From contig JAQICW010000109.1 of the NCBI GenBank assembly GCA_027858355.1, forward strand, positions 1-19,562: a stretch of 19,562 bases of DNA, written 5' to 3'. The notes under the pieces were generated by a model. The model was not told the DNA's origin, searched no databases, and saw nothing but the letters and a program-made list of their open reading frames with translations. This document shows positions 6,828 to 14,776 of the stretch, one piece after another. Position 1 is the first letter of the stretch, and each line of letters opens with the position of its first letter. A program made the translations under genes and the position numbers. The stretch is from Desulfobacula sp. Its GTDB lineage: Bacteria; Desulfobacterota; Desulfobacteria; Desulfobacterales; Desulfobacteraceae.

Positions 6828-8132
6828 ATGACAACACAACTTGAGTACGCCCGCCAGGGCACCATTACAAAAGAAATGAAAATCGTGGCCCAAACCGAAG
6901 GGCTGTCTGAAGCCTTTATCATGGAGCATGTGGCAAAGGGTGAAATTGTTATCCCCTGTAATCCCAGTCGGAAACATCAAAAAGTTACCGGAATCGGAAC
7001 CGGCCTTCGAACCAAGGTCAATGCTTCCATTGGAACGTCTTCGGATATCTGTGACATCGACCTTGAGGTGCAGAAGGCAAAGGCTGCCCAGGAAGAGGGG
7101 GCTGACACCCTGATGGAGTTGTCGGCCGATGGAGATCTTGATGAAATCAGAAGAACCGTTCTTGCCAATACAGATCTTGCCGTGGGCAATGTGCCGTTGT
7201 ACCAGGCGTTTAAAGAGACCATCCGCAAATACAAAAATCCTGCAAAACTGGACCCTGAATACCTGTTTGACCTGATAGAACGGCAGCTGGATGACGGGTT
7301 AAGTTTTATGGCCATCCACTGCGGAATCAACCAGTATACGATTGAGCGGTTGAGAAAACAGGGATTCCGTTACGGAGGACTGGCCTCCAAGGGTGGGACA
7401 TACATGGTGGCCTGGATGGACATCAACAAAAAAGAAAATCCATTATATGAGCAGTTTGACCGAGTATGCGCATTGATGAAAAAATATGATGCCGTTCTCT
7501 CCCTTGGTAACGGGATCAGGGCCGGTGCCATCCATGACAGCCATGACCGTGCCCAGATGGCGGAAATGATTATCAACTGCGAGCTGGCAGAAGTCGGCCG
7601 GGGACTTGGATGCCAGATGATGGTGGAAGGCCCGGGTCATGTCCCCCTGGATGAGATTGAAGGAAATATCATGTTGGAAAAACGCATGTCCGGCAATGCA
7701 CCCTATTATGTCCTGGGACCCATTCCCTGTGATACCGGGGCAGGATACGATCATATCTCTGCCGCCATTGGTGCGGCAAGCTCTGCCAGGTTTGGGGCGG
7801 ATCTTATATGCTATATCACCCCTGCCGAACATCTGGCGCTTCCGGATATCAATGATGTGAGAGAAGGAGTAAGGGCAACCAGACTTGCAGCCCGCATCGG
7901 GGATATTTCCAAATACCCGGCCCGGCGGGAGAATGAAAAACAAGCTGCCATGGCAAGAAGGGATATGAGATGGAATGATCTTGAAAATTACCTCCTATTC
8001 CCTGAAATTGCCAGGAAAACCCGCGAAAGCAGGGCGCCTGCCCAAAAAGAGACTTGCACCATGTGTGGTGATTTCTGTGCCATGAAAAAAGGAATGGAAA
8101 TCTTTGGAAATGATATTACAGACAAGAGGTAA
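6828..8132 (+). CDS. bzaF: 5-hydroxybenzimidazole synthase (BzaF, ThiC-like radical SAM)
   Basis: A 434-residue ThiC-superfamily protein. The ATG at 6828 has a GAGGAG site three bases upstream; an in-frame GTG at 6795 lies in the terminator and is rejected. Family landmarks: GIGTGLRTKVNASIGTSSD near residues 55-75, HCGIN, a VEGPGHVPLDEIE block, GYDHISAAIGAA, TPAEHLALP, and the C-terminal radical SAM cluster cysteines C410, C413 and C417 (CTMCGDFC). ThiC makes the thiamine pyrimidine from aminoimidazole ribotide; the BzaA/B/F paralogues turn the same substrate into 5-hydroxybenzimidazole, the first step of anaerobic lower-ligand synthesis. Assignment as BzaF rather than ThiC rests on the cobalamin riboswitch (not TPP) and the downstream bzaC/D/E-like genes. 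Cytoplasmic and oxygen-sensitive. First gene of the operon. Confidence 0.88.
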   Translation: MTTQLEYARQGTITKEMKIVAQTEGLSEAFIMEHVAKGEIVIPCNPSRKHQKVTGIGTGLRTKVNASIGTSSDICDIDLEVQKAKAAQEEGADTLMELSADGDLDEIRRTVLANTDLAVGNVPLYQAFKETIRKYKNPAKLDPEYLFDLIERQLDDGLSFMAIHCGINQYTIERLRKQGFRYGGLASKGGTYMVAWMDINKKENPLYEQFDRVCALMKKYDAVLSLGNGIRAGAIHDSHDRAQMAEMIINCELAEVGRGLGCQMMVEGPGHVPLDEIEGNIMLEKRMSGNAPYYVLGPIPCDTGAGYDHISAAIGAASSARFGADLICYITPAEHLALPDINDVREGVRATRLAARIGDISKYPARRENEKQAAMARRDMRWNDLENYLLFPEIARKTRESRAPAQKETCTMCGDFCAMKKGMEIFGNDITDKR

Positions 8133-8137
8133 CTATT

Positions 8138-8185
8138 ATGACATTATTAGAACATGACAAGAGAAATAATGCCTTTTGGTTTTAA
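8138..8185 (+). other. 15-codon ORF overlapping the bzaC start
   Basis: ATG at 8138 follows the best Shine-Dalgarno sequence in the junction (AGAGGT, seven bases upstream) and encodes MTLLEHDKRNNAFWF before TAA at 8183-8185. It overlaps the bzaC-like start in another frame. It could be a coupling peptide that delivers ribosomes to bzaC, or the trace of a one-base indel that moved the original bzaC start out of frame. Confidence 0.3.
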
Positions 8186-9695
8186 AAATAATGATCCGGC
8201 CCATACAGGTTTTCAATTTCTTGAAGACCTGTCCACGGCCTATTGGTATTCCCAGGTGTTATTCACTGCCCTTGAGCTTGAATTATTCAGTTTTCTGGAT
8301 AAGGGTTTATGTTCTATTAAAGACCTTGCAATGGCTGCCACATGCAATGGTGAGGAACTGACTCGGGTTCTAAAAGCCATGGAACCTATGGGACTTGTTA
8401 CGAGCCGGAATGGGAACTTTTATAATGCCCAGATAGCATCCCTTTACCTGGTACGGGGGAAAAAAGAATATATGGGGGATTTTTTCCTGTACAGGCAATG
8501 CATACGTCCCCAGTGGGAAAAACTAACCCAAAAGGTTTCAGGCCAGGAGAAAAAACAGGACCCTGATCTTTCCTATGCAGACAGGAATCTTCGTTATGTG
8601 TCATCCATGGATACCTTGGTTAAACAAAAGGCCCGGGAAATTGCCGGGTTTTTAAAATCAGAAAACATTACCGGCCCCATTCTGGATATCGGTGGCGGGG
8701 CCGGTAGCCTGATTCGTGCCATTCAAATATCAACAAAGCAATCTTATGCCGTGCTGTTTGATATCCCCGAAGTCATTGAGGCTGCAAAAAAATTATACCC
8801 GGATGAAAATGACTGGGCAGGCATTACGCTTATTGGAGGGGATTTTCGGACCCATGATTTTAAAGATAAATTTAATCTCATCTGCCTGAGCAATTTCCTC
8901 CATGCCTATGGACCAGATGAAGCAAAAGAATTATTTTTAAAATCGATTTCTATTTTGAACAAAGACGGGCTTATTCTGGTCCATGACTATTTTCCCGATC
9001 GCAAAGGATCAACTCCCCAGAAAGGGGCACTATATGATCTTAACATGATGCTCAATACTTTTAACGGTGCATGTCACGATTCAAAAATAATCATTCAATG
9101 GTGCAAAGAGGCTGGCCTTAAAACTATTGCCGCAAAGGATCTTTCAACAGATACTGCGGTTATTATGGCCCGACAGAACGGCACCATTGCTTTGTTCCGA
9201 AATCCATTGCTCGATTTTGCAGTTGAGCTGGGATTTGATGATATGATTCCGATTTTGCCAAAGGATGTTGCCACGGCTGTCTGGTCAAGGGAAAAGTGTC
9301 GCTTCGGATGTGAACGCTTCGGGCAGGGGCTTCAGTGCCCTCCTTATGGCATGGATCATGAAAAGACACGTCAACTGTTGGATGCTTATATATCTGCCTT
9401 TTTAATAAGAGGGACTCCGCCAGGTAAAAATTTTCATAATGCCCTGCTTTCCCTTGAAAAAAAAGCATTCCTTGACGGATATCATAAGGCCTTTGTATTT
9501 GGTGCAGGCCCCTGCCTTGTCTGCCCTCAATGTCCTGAAGACGGTCAATGCAGGTATCCCCATCTTGCCCGGCCTTCCATGGAAGCGTCGGGAATCGACG
9601 TCTATACCACTGCATCCAATGCCGGGATATCCTTAAAACCTGTAAAAGAAAAAGGGCAGTTTGTAACCTATATCGGGTTGCTTCTTATGGAGTGA
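8154..9695 (+). CDS. bzaC: BzaC-like O-methyltransferase fused to a DUF2284 metal-binding domain
   Basis: A 513-residue two-domain protein. Residues about 20-130 are a winged-helix dimerisation domain, and about 160-340 a SAM-dependent methyltransferase of the plant/hydroxyneurosporene O-methyltransferase type (motif I DIGGGAG at 178-184, FDIPEV at 202-207, GGDF at 228-231, SNFLHAYG at 246-253). In bza operons BzaC methylates 5-hydroxybenzimidazole to 5-methoxybenzimidazole. Residues about 350-511 are a DUF2284 (predicted metal-binding) domain with two cysteine groups, C382/C386/C395 (KCRFGCERFGQGLQCPPYG) and C454/C457/C460/C466, suited to an Fe-S cluster. I know of BzaC only as a free methyltransferase, so the fusion looks unusual. 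The start is uncertain: ATG 8154 has no good ribosome site, and ATG 8169 has AAGAGA upstream. It is 21 bases from bzaF and ends TGATG, coupled to the next gene. Confidence 0.8.
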   Translation: MTREIMPFGFKNNDPAHTGFQFLEDLSTAYWYSQVLFTALELELFSFLDKGLCSIKDLAMAATCNGEELTRVLKAMEPMGLVTSRNGNFYNAQIASLYLVRGKKEYMGDFFLYRQCIRPQWEKLTQKVSGQEKKQDPDLSYADRNLRYVSSMDTLVKQKAREIAGFLKSENITGPILDIGGGAGSLIRAIQISTKQSYAVLFDIPEVIEAAKKLYPDENDWAGITLIGGDFRTHDFKDKFNLICLSNFLHAYGPDEAKELFLKSISILNKDGLILVHDYFPDRKGSTPQKGALYDLNMMLNTFNGACHDSKIIIQWCKEAGLKTIAAKDLSTDTAVIMARQNGTIALFRNPLLDFAVELGFDDMIPILPKDVATAVWSREKCRFGCERFGQGLQCPPYGMDHEKTRQLLDAYISAFLIRGTPPGKNFHNALLSLEKKAFLDGYHKAFVFGAGPCLVCPQCPEDGQCRYPHLARPSMEASGIDVYTTASNAGISLKPVKEKGQFVTYIGLLLME

Positions 9696-9700
9696 TGAAT

Positions 9701-11041
9701 ATGAAACTCTTACTTGTACAGGTTCCCACCTCCCATCTGGGAGCCGGAGAAAAAGTATATCCCTTAGGATTATCAAGGCTGTCCTCTCTGGTTCCGCCCG
9801 GGATTGAAAAACAGACATTGGATATGAATATCTGCCTTGATCCATGGGCCCGGTTAAAACAGGTTCTTGAGGACCAGGGGCCGGATCTGGTGTGCTTATC
9901 CTTTCGAAACCTTGATCCCCTTGCCGGTCAACAGGTCTCTTATCTTGCTTCCCTTAAAACGGCGGGTCTATTGGTAAGAACCCTGGCTCCAAAAGCCCGG
10001 ATAATGGCAGGCGGCCCTGCTTTTTCTCTTTTTGCAAGGCGGCTGATGAAAGAAATTACCCAGATTGATATCGGCTTGATGGGGGAAGGGGAACTTGTGT
10101 TTGAACAACTTTTATCCCCGATTATCCAACGGGACAAAATTCCCGGTATTATATGGCGGGATAAGGGCAAAATTATTTCTAACCCCCTGGGTCCTAAAAT
10201 ATTAATGGATAATATCCCGGTATTGGATGTGGCCTCATTTTGTCCCAATGATTATGCAAAAGCCAATACCTATGTGGCTGCCATGGGGATTGAAGGAAAA
10301 AGAGGGTGTGATCTGTGGTGCAGTTATTGCCTGTACCCGTTTTTGGGGGGAACCAGCATACGTCTTCGCAGCCCAAAAAAAATAGTGGATGAAATTCAGA
10401 TGCTTAAAATAAAGTTTGGTATCCAATTGTTCCATTTTACAGATTCAGTGGTCAACCGCCCGAATGACCATTTTAAAGACCTGTGCCAGGAGATTATAAA
10501 CCGGAAACTGGATGTTGCCTGGACCGGCTTTTTCAGGGAAGACAGCCTCACCCATAAAAACCTTTCACTTGCAATGAAAGCCGGGCTTACAGCCATATAT
10601 TTTTCCGGTGATGCATTAACAGACCAGGGGTTAACATTGCTGAACAAAAAACTTAAGTGTAAGGATATCCTCGATGCGGCAAGATTGACCGCAAAAATGG
10701 GAATTCTAACCATGTGCCATTTTCTGGTCAATCTTCCGGGAGAAAGCGAAGACAGCATCAAGGAATCCCGTGAGATGCTGGACCAGCTATTAAAAATTCA
10801 CGGGCCGGCCGGAAACCTTGGGGCTGTTATTTTCAACCATGTAAGACTTTACCCCAGGGCCCCGATGACCCAGAACCTCATCCGATCAGGGGCACTTGAT
10901 CCTAATGCCGATTTTTTATACCCGATTTATCACAACCCTGACAGATTTCGTCACGTTCTCCATGAGTTTGAAGCCAGCTGCCATAGCGCCGGGGTTTTTT
11001 CCAGACTTGGGTTAACCCCTTCACTTCAAGAGGTTGTATAA
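9701..11041 (+). CDS. bzaD: B12-binding radical SAM protein, BzaD-like C-methyltransferase
   Basis: A 446-residue protein with an N-terminal cobalamin-binding Rossmann-like domain (residues about 1-165, with MAGGPAFSLF and LMGEGELVFEQLL) and a radical SAM domain whose cluster motif is C203-x3-C207-x2-C210 (RGCDLWCSYC). ATG 9701 is preferred because GGAG lies eight bases upstream; ATG 9695, overlapping the bzaC stop, is an alternative. In the established pathway BzaD and BzaE are cobalamin-dependent radical SAM enzymes that convert 5-methoxybenzimidazole to 5-methoxy-6-methylbenzimidazole and then to 5,6-dimethylbenzimidazole. Which of the two this protein is has been assumed from gene order. 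Its stop overlaps the next ATG by one base (TAATG), so the two are translationally coupled. Confidence 0.75.
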   Translation: MKLLLVQVPTSHLGAGEKVYPLGLSRLSSLVPPGIEKQTLDMNICLDPWARLKQVLEDQGPDLVCLSFRNLDPLAGQQVSYLASLKTAGLLVRTLAPKARIMAGGPAFSLFARRLMKEITQIDIGLMGEGELVFEQLLSPIIQRDKIPGIIWRDKGKIISNPLGPKILMDNIPVLDVASFCPNDYAKANTYVAAMGIEGKRGCDLWCSYCLYPFLGGTSIRLRSPKKIVDEIQMLKIKFGIQLFHFTDSVVNRPNDHFKDLCQEIINRKLDVAWTGFFREDSLTHKNLSLAMKAGLTAIYFSGDALTDQGLTLLNKKLKCKDILDAARLTAKMGILTMCHFLVNLPGESEDSIKESREMLDQLLKIHGPAGNLGAVIFNHVRLYPRAPMTQNLIRSGALDPNADFLYPIYHNPDRFRHVLHEFEASCHSAGVFSRLGLTPSLQEVV

Positions 11042-12531
11042 TGAAAACCATTGTTATGGAACACCCCAGAATTGCTTCAGAAAAACGATTTAACGATATT
11101 GCCAATACCCCTTTGTGGTCATGCCTCATGGGAGGTTATGCAGCCGCGGCTTTAGAGACAGAAGGATTTGACACAACATTTCTGGACGAGGCCTTACCAA
11201 CTGCTTCTTTTGATCAAACAAAAGAAAAAATACTGACGCTCAACCCGGATCTTCTATGTGTGAATGCCGTCTATTTCTGGGAGCACACCCCTGCGCTGTT
11301 TGATTTTTTCTCAGAATTGAAAACCCTTGGATTTTCAGGTCATATTAATCTGTTCGGTTTTTTCCCGTCCCTGGTATACCGGCAAATTTTAAAAATGTGC
11401 GATCAGGTGGACTCCATTGCTGTTGGGGAGTTTGAGCGCACCCTTACAGAACTTGCCAGGTCCATAGAAAAAGGGAAACCTTTGGAAACCATTGAAGGGC
11501 TGGCCTTAAAATCCTGTCTTACTGATAATACAAGCCGGATGAGAACACCTGCGAAGAATCCAGATGTGTTTGCTTTTCCTAAAAGAAGCTGTCTTGAAGG
11601 AATAGTCACCATTCTTGCCAGTCGGGGATGCTACAATCATTGCAGCTTCTGCCCGGTCCCTTCATTTTATAATCAGGGAAGCCTTTGGCGGGGCAGATCC
11701 CCTCAGAATGTTGCAGATGAGATTAAAGGGCTTGTGGCCCAGGGGGCAACTCAATTTTATTTTTGTGATCCCAATTTTATCGGCCCCGGGGCAAGAGGGA
11801 AAAAGCGAATAATAGATCTAATGGATCTTATAAAACCAATGAACATTAAGTTTGGCATGGAGACAAGACCCCAGGATCTTGATGATGACATACTTAAAAA
11901 ACTTGTGGGTGCCGGATTTGAAAGCCTTCTCATGGGCGTTGAAAGCGGGTCATCTAGTGTATTAAGCCGAATCGAAAAAAGCTCTGTGCCTGCTCAATCA
12001 TCCAAAGCCATTGAATTATGCAGAAAACACGGTATTGAACCTGAAATTGGGTTTCTCATGTTCGTGCCGGACAGCAGTCTCAATGACCTTAAAGAAAACA
12101 TATCATTTTTAATGGAGAATAAGCTTTTGGACCGCCTGGCGCGGACGGCAAATCTTTTAAGTCATATGCAGATTGTCCTTGCCGGCACATCAGGATATCA
12201 CCGGTTTGAGAAAATGGAGCGGCTTAATAAACGCGGTATCTTCGAATTTGAGGCAGACGTATATTTTTTAGACCCTGCCGTCAAATGGGTGGCAACTCTT
12301 CTAACTTTTGCCTGTCACGCTATTTTAAAAAGTATGTCCGACAGCAAATCCCCCATATTCTGGGAAAATGAAGACAATACTATCAGTCAAACAGCCAATG
12401 ATTATCTTGTGGAATTGAGTTACAAGCTTATTAACCAGGCCGGGGAGAATCCAAAAAATTTATGCCAAGAAAATATCAAACATAGGGAAGAAAAAATCCT
12501 CGACAGAATCAATTCCATTATCAAAAAATAA
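11041..12531 (+). CDS. bzaE: B12-binding radical SAM protein, BzaE-like
   Basis: A 496-residue paralogue of the preceding protein with the same architecture. The N-terminal cobalamin-binding domain (about 1-145) includes LLCVNAVYFWEH and VGEFERTLTEL. The radical SAM core has C197-x3-C201-x2-C204 (RGCYNHCSFC) and later MGVESGSSSVLSRIEKSS, a typical radical SAM substrate-side segment. The C-terminal extension (about 400-496) is longer than in the upstream paralogue. By gene order it corresponds to BzaE, which forms 5,6-dimethylbenzimidazole from 5-methoxy-6-methylbenzimidazole; substrate order cannot be proven from sequence. It starts at the last base of the upstream stop. It is the last gene of the operon; no clear terminator follows. 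Confidence 0.75.
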   Translation: MKTIVMEHPRIASEKRFNDIANTPLWSCLMGGYAAAALETEGFDTTFLDEALPTASFDQTKEKILTLNPDLLCVNAVYFWEHTPALFDFFSELKTLGFSGHINLFGFFPSLVYRQILKMCDQVDSIAVGEFERTLTELARSIEKGKPLETIEGLALKSCLTDNTSRMRTPAKNPDVFAFPKRSCLEGIVTILASRGCYNHCSFCPVPSFYNQGSLWRGRSPQNVADEIKGLVAQGATQFYFCDPNFIGPGARGKKRIIDLMDLIKPMNIKFGMETRPQDLDDDILKKLVGAGFESLLMGVESGSSSVLSRIEKSSVPAQSSKAIELCRKHGIEPEIGFLMFVPDSSLNDLKENISFLMENKLLDRLARTANLLSHMQIVLAGTSGYHRFEKMERLNKRGIFEFEADVYFLDPAVKWVATLLTFACHAILKSMSDSKSPIFWENEDNTISQTANDYLVELSYKLINQAGENPKNLCQENIKHREEKILDRINSIIKK

Positions 12532-13078
12532 GGCTATCATTAATTTCAATCTTTCAGCAATTTCTTAAAATTAACCCCGGCCTTTTCAAACAAACAAATT
12601 ATTTTTTGGAATAAAAATACTAGTGTTGACTTATGGTATCATTAGTGACGAGCAAAATTTTCAATTTAGCGACAACTTCCAAAAGAAATATTCGGAGATC
12701 AGAATTTTGACGGTACCGACTATTTTAACGTGATAAGTTCACTTTTTTAAAAACCTTCAAGCCACAACATCTGGTATTCGAGGATTTTTCTTTACCCATC
12801 AGAAATTTAATTTTTGAATATCAATTTGAAGTCCGGCTGGAGCTATGACTAATTATCCAAAGGTTGAGTATTTTAAAGCTTGAATTCTTAAAGTTACCAA
12901 TTATATACATCAACTGATTTTTTCCTGAAAAATTTGGCTCAACTCAGTTTCCAGTTTTTTGGGAAGGATCAAAAATCCAGTCGCCAGTTTGTCAAATGTA
13001 TTGTATTTTTAAAATGGCTTTTGTATAGAGAAAGAAGATCTCAAGCCTAATGCTTGAACTATTACAAAAGGAGGCAGT
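12532..13078. other. 547-base AT-rich intergenic region
   Basis: No open frame with a family match and no convincing intrinsic terminator for the bza operon is seen. It contains the right copy of the long inverted repeat (12649-12732), a small TCAAG/CTTGA hairpin (13041-13057), and a weak promoter candidate, TTGTCA (12989) with TAAAAT (13010) at a short 15-base spacing, which may serve the hydrolase gene downstream. Confidence 0.6.
12649..12732 (-). repeat. Right copy of the inverted repeat bracketing the bza operon
   Basis: The reverse complement of 12649-12693 matches 6384-6428 at 39 of 45 bases, and the complement of TTAACGTG (12725-12732) matches CACGTTAA at 6342. It lies 117 bases after the last bza gene and in the opposite orientation to the left copy. 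Confidence 0.75.
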
Positions 13079-14041
13079 ATGGGGAAAATAATATTAAAAG
13101 AAGCGGACAAGGCTGAAATCATAATACTGGTTGACAATTATTCCGATCTTTTCCTTTCTGATACAGACATGATCAAGCGGATGAAAGTTTTGCCACCTGG
13201 TGCGCCCATGTCAGAACCTGGATTATCATATCTCCTTAAAGTATATTCGGGTTCGAAAACTCATACATTGCTTTTTGATACAGGTATTTCTGGATACTGT
13301 CTTCTCCATAATGCTAAAATGCTTGCGTCCAGCAAGGCTGTATTGATGGGAGAGGTGAGTGCAAAATTCAAGGATATAGAAGCCGTCATTTTGAGTCATG
13401 GACACTTTGACCATTGTGGCGGTTTGCTGGAAGTTTTAAATGAAGTCAACAAAGAGTTACCCGTGTTCCTGCACACAAGTGCATTTGTTCCCCGTCGTGT
13501 TGAAGTGATGCCTGAATTCAAAGTTGATCTGCCTGCGATGGATGAGGAAACGGTGATAAAAGCAGGAGGCGATTTGCAAAAGATAGAAGGCCCTACAACT
13601 ATTGCTGCTGATCTTATACTGTTATCCGGAAATGTAAAAAGACAAACTGATTTTGAAAAGGGTATGCCTGGCGCAGAGGCAAAAATTGATGATAGTTGGA
13701 TACCTGATCCATTTCACGATGATCAAGGCATCGCCATAAATATAAAAGGGAAAGGTTTAGTCGTGATTGGTGGGTGCTCTCACGCTGGAATCATTAACAC
13801 AATCAAACATATCCAAAAGGTATCTGAAATCAACGATGTCCATGCTGTCATGGGTGGATTTCATCTTACAGGGGAAAACGAGAAGCTTATAGACCCGACA
13901 ATTGGTGAAATGAAAGCGATTGATCCAGATTATATCATCCCCATGCACTGTACCGGATGGAATGCGATAAACCGGTTTGCCCAAGAAATGCCTGACAACT
14001 TCATATTAAACAGTGTGGGGACGACTTACATATTTCAGTAA
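13079..14041 (+). CDS. Metallo-beta-lactamase-fold hydrolase
   Basis: A 320-residue protein with the metal-binding signature H107-G-H109-F-D111-H112 (LSHGHFDHCGG), a later GCSHAGI and a GGFHLTG segment, and MHCTGWNA near the C-terminus. This pattern is typical of the metallo-beta-lactamase subgroup that includes the archaeal dihydropterin/ribofuranosyl-aminobenzene phosphate synthase-like proteins. It probably acts on a small phosphorylated or cyclic metabolite in the cytoplasm; the substrate is unknown. An unusually strong ribosome site (AAAGGAGG, six bases before ATG 13079) implies good translation. It stands alone downstream of the bza cassette, outside the inverted repeat. There is no signal peptide, so an antibiotic-hydrolysing role is unlikely. 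Confidence 0.85.
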   Translation: MGKIILKEADKAEIIILVDNYSDLFLSDTDMIKRMKVLPPGAPMSEPGLSYLLKVYSGSKTHTLLFDTGISGYCLLHNAKMLASSKAVLMGEVSAKFKDIEAVILSHGHFDHCGGLLEVLNEVNKELPVFLHTSAFVPRRVEVMPEFKVDLPAMDEETVIKAGGDLQKIEGPTTIAADLILLSGNVKRQTDFEKGMPGAEAKIDDSWIPDPFHDDQGIAINIKGKGLVVIGGCSHAGIINTIKHIQKVSEINDVHAVMGGFHLTGENEKLIDPTIGEMKAIDPDYIIPMHCTGWNAINRFAQEMPDNFILNSVGTTYIFQ

Positions 14042-14085
14042 AATGCCGAATTAGAATAATTATCCTTTTTGTTCAGGGCCTTTGA

Positions 14086-14535
14086 CTACACCAAAGGTTC
14101 AGGCCAGCCATGCTTTTGCGCAACCTGCGGGACTGAAAATCCTTTGGATAAATCGCTATTTGGCCATTTTGCCATAGCTGGCATTTTGGCCAAATGGTTA
14201 AATAAAGTCTTTCGCGGAATGCCCAGTCTCTTTGCAATCCTGTCCTGGGGAATACCCAGCAGGTTTAAATGAAAGATTTTAAGATCAAGCTCCAAAAGGG
14301 TTGTGGCCCTTAAATCAGCAATATATGAGTCAACTGCCTGCCTTGATTTGCCAATGGCTGTGCCGATTTCAAAAGATGTTAATTGGGTATTGGTTTGAAA
14401 AGCACGTCTGGCAGTATTTCTTGTTTCAGGTTCTGTAAGCTGCTTTGGACCTATGGCCATTTTTGCGGCATAAAGCTTTTCTCCACAACTATCATGGCTA
14501 CAGAAAAGAACGAAGCGGTTGGCCGTTATTCCGTT
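14086..14535 (-). pseudogene. HTH-containing gene fragment (ParB/DNA-methylase-type context)
   Basis: The minus-strand frame is open from just after TTA at 14536-14538 to a TAG at 14086-14088. The sequence starts within NRFVLFCSHDSCGEKLYAAK and includes two likely helix-turn-helix units (LTSFEIGTAIGKSRQAVDSY and LGIPQDRIAKRLGIPRKTLF), ending KHGWPEPLV. It lacks a plausible complete N- or C-terminus. From memory it resembles the central part of large ParB-domain/DNA-methyltransferase-like proteins of Desulfobacterales, in which the text continues past the KHGW segment. I treat it as a remnant. An ATG at 14460 could give a 124-residue HTH protein, so a small regulator is the alternative. Confidence 0.45.
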
Positions 14536-14549
14536 TTAAGTGAACGCAG

Positions 14550-14575
14550 GCATATATTTACTTCCAAATATATGC
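14550..14575. repeat. 10-bp perfect inverted repeat
   Basis: GCATATATTT (14550-14559) pairs with AAATATATGC (14566-14575) across a 6-base loop, between the HTH fragment and the toxin fragment. It is a possible operator or a leftover terminator stem. Confidence 0.5.
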
Positions 14576-14715
14576 TTTACCTCCCAACAATAACTGACTT
14601 GTCAGAAGGTCGGTTGTTTTATGAAAAACAGGGTGAAGGATTGGGAGAATACTTCTTCGATTCTTTATTTTCCGATATTGATTCTCTGACATTGTATGCG
14701 GGCATACACCCTGTA
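14572..14715 (+). pseudogene. ParE/RelE-type toxin fragment
   Basis: From ATG 14572 the frame reads LPTITDLSEGRLFYEKQGEG, then LGEYFFDSLFSDIDSLTLYA and GIHPV, which is the N-terminal half of a common ParE/RelE-family toxin (normally about 95-100 residues, next segment a conserved KRFPYAVYY-like strand). After HPV the similarity stops and the frame continues into unrelated residues, so the toxin's catalytic C-terminal strand is missing. No antitoxin gene is seen beside it. Probably a decayed module; recognised from motif memory. Confidence 0.55.
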
Positions 14716-14776
14716 GGTCAGCCTGTTTTCTGCATCCCCGTAATAGACAACTATACCGCACATATCAGGTACACCA

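Noticed and set aside
6795..8132. The ThiC-like gene as a thiamine biosynthesis gene starting at GTG 6795
   Set aside because: The GTG lies at the end of the riboswitch terminator without a ribosome site, while ATG 6828 has GAGGAG. A cobalamin, not TPP, riboswitch and the bzaC/D/E-like genes downstream fit a benzimidazole role.
13079..14041. The metallo-beta-lactamase-fold gene as an antibiotic resistance gene
   Set aside because: No signal peptide, and its motifs fit general metabolic hydrolases of the fold. Nothing points to beta-lactams.
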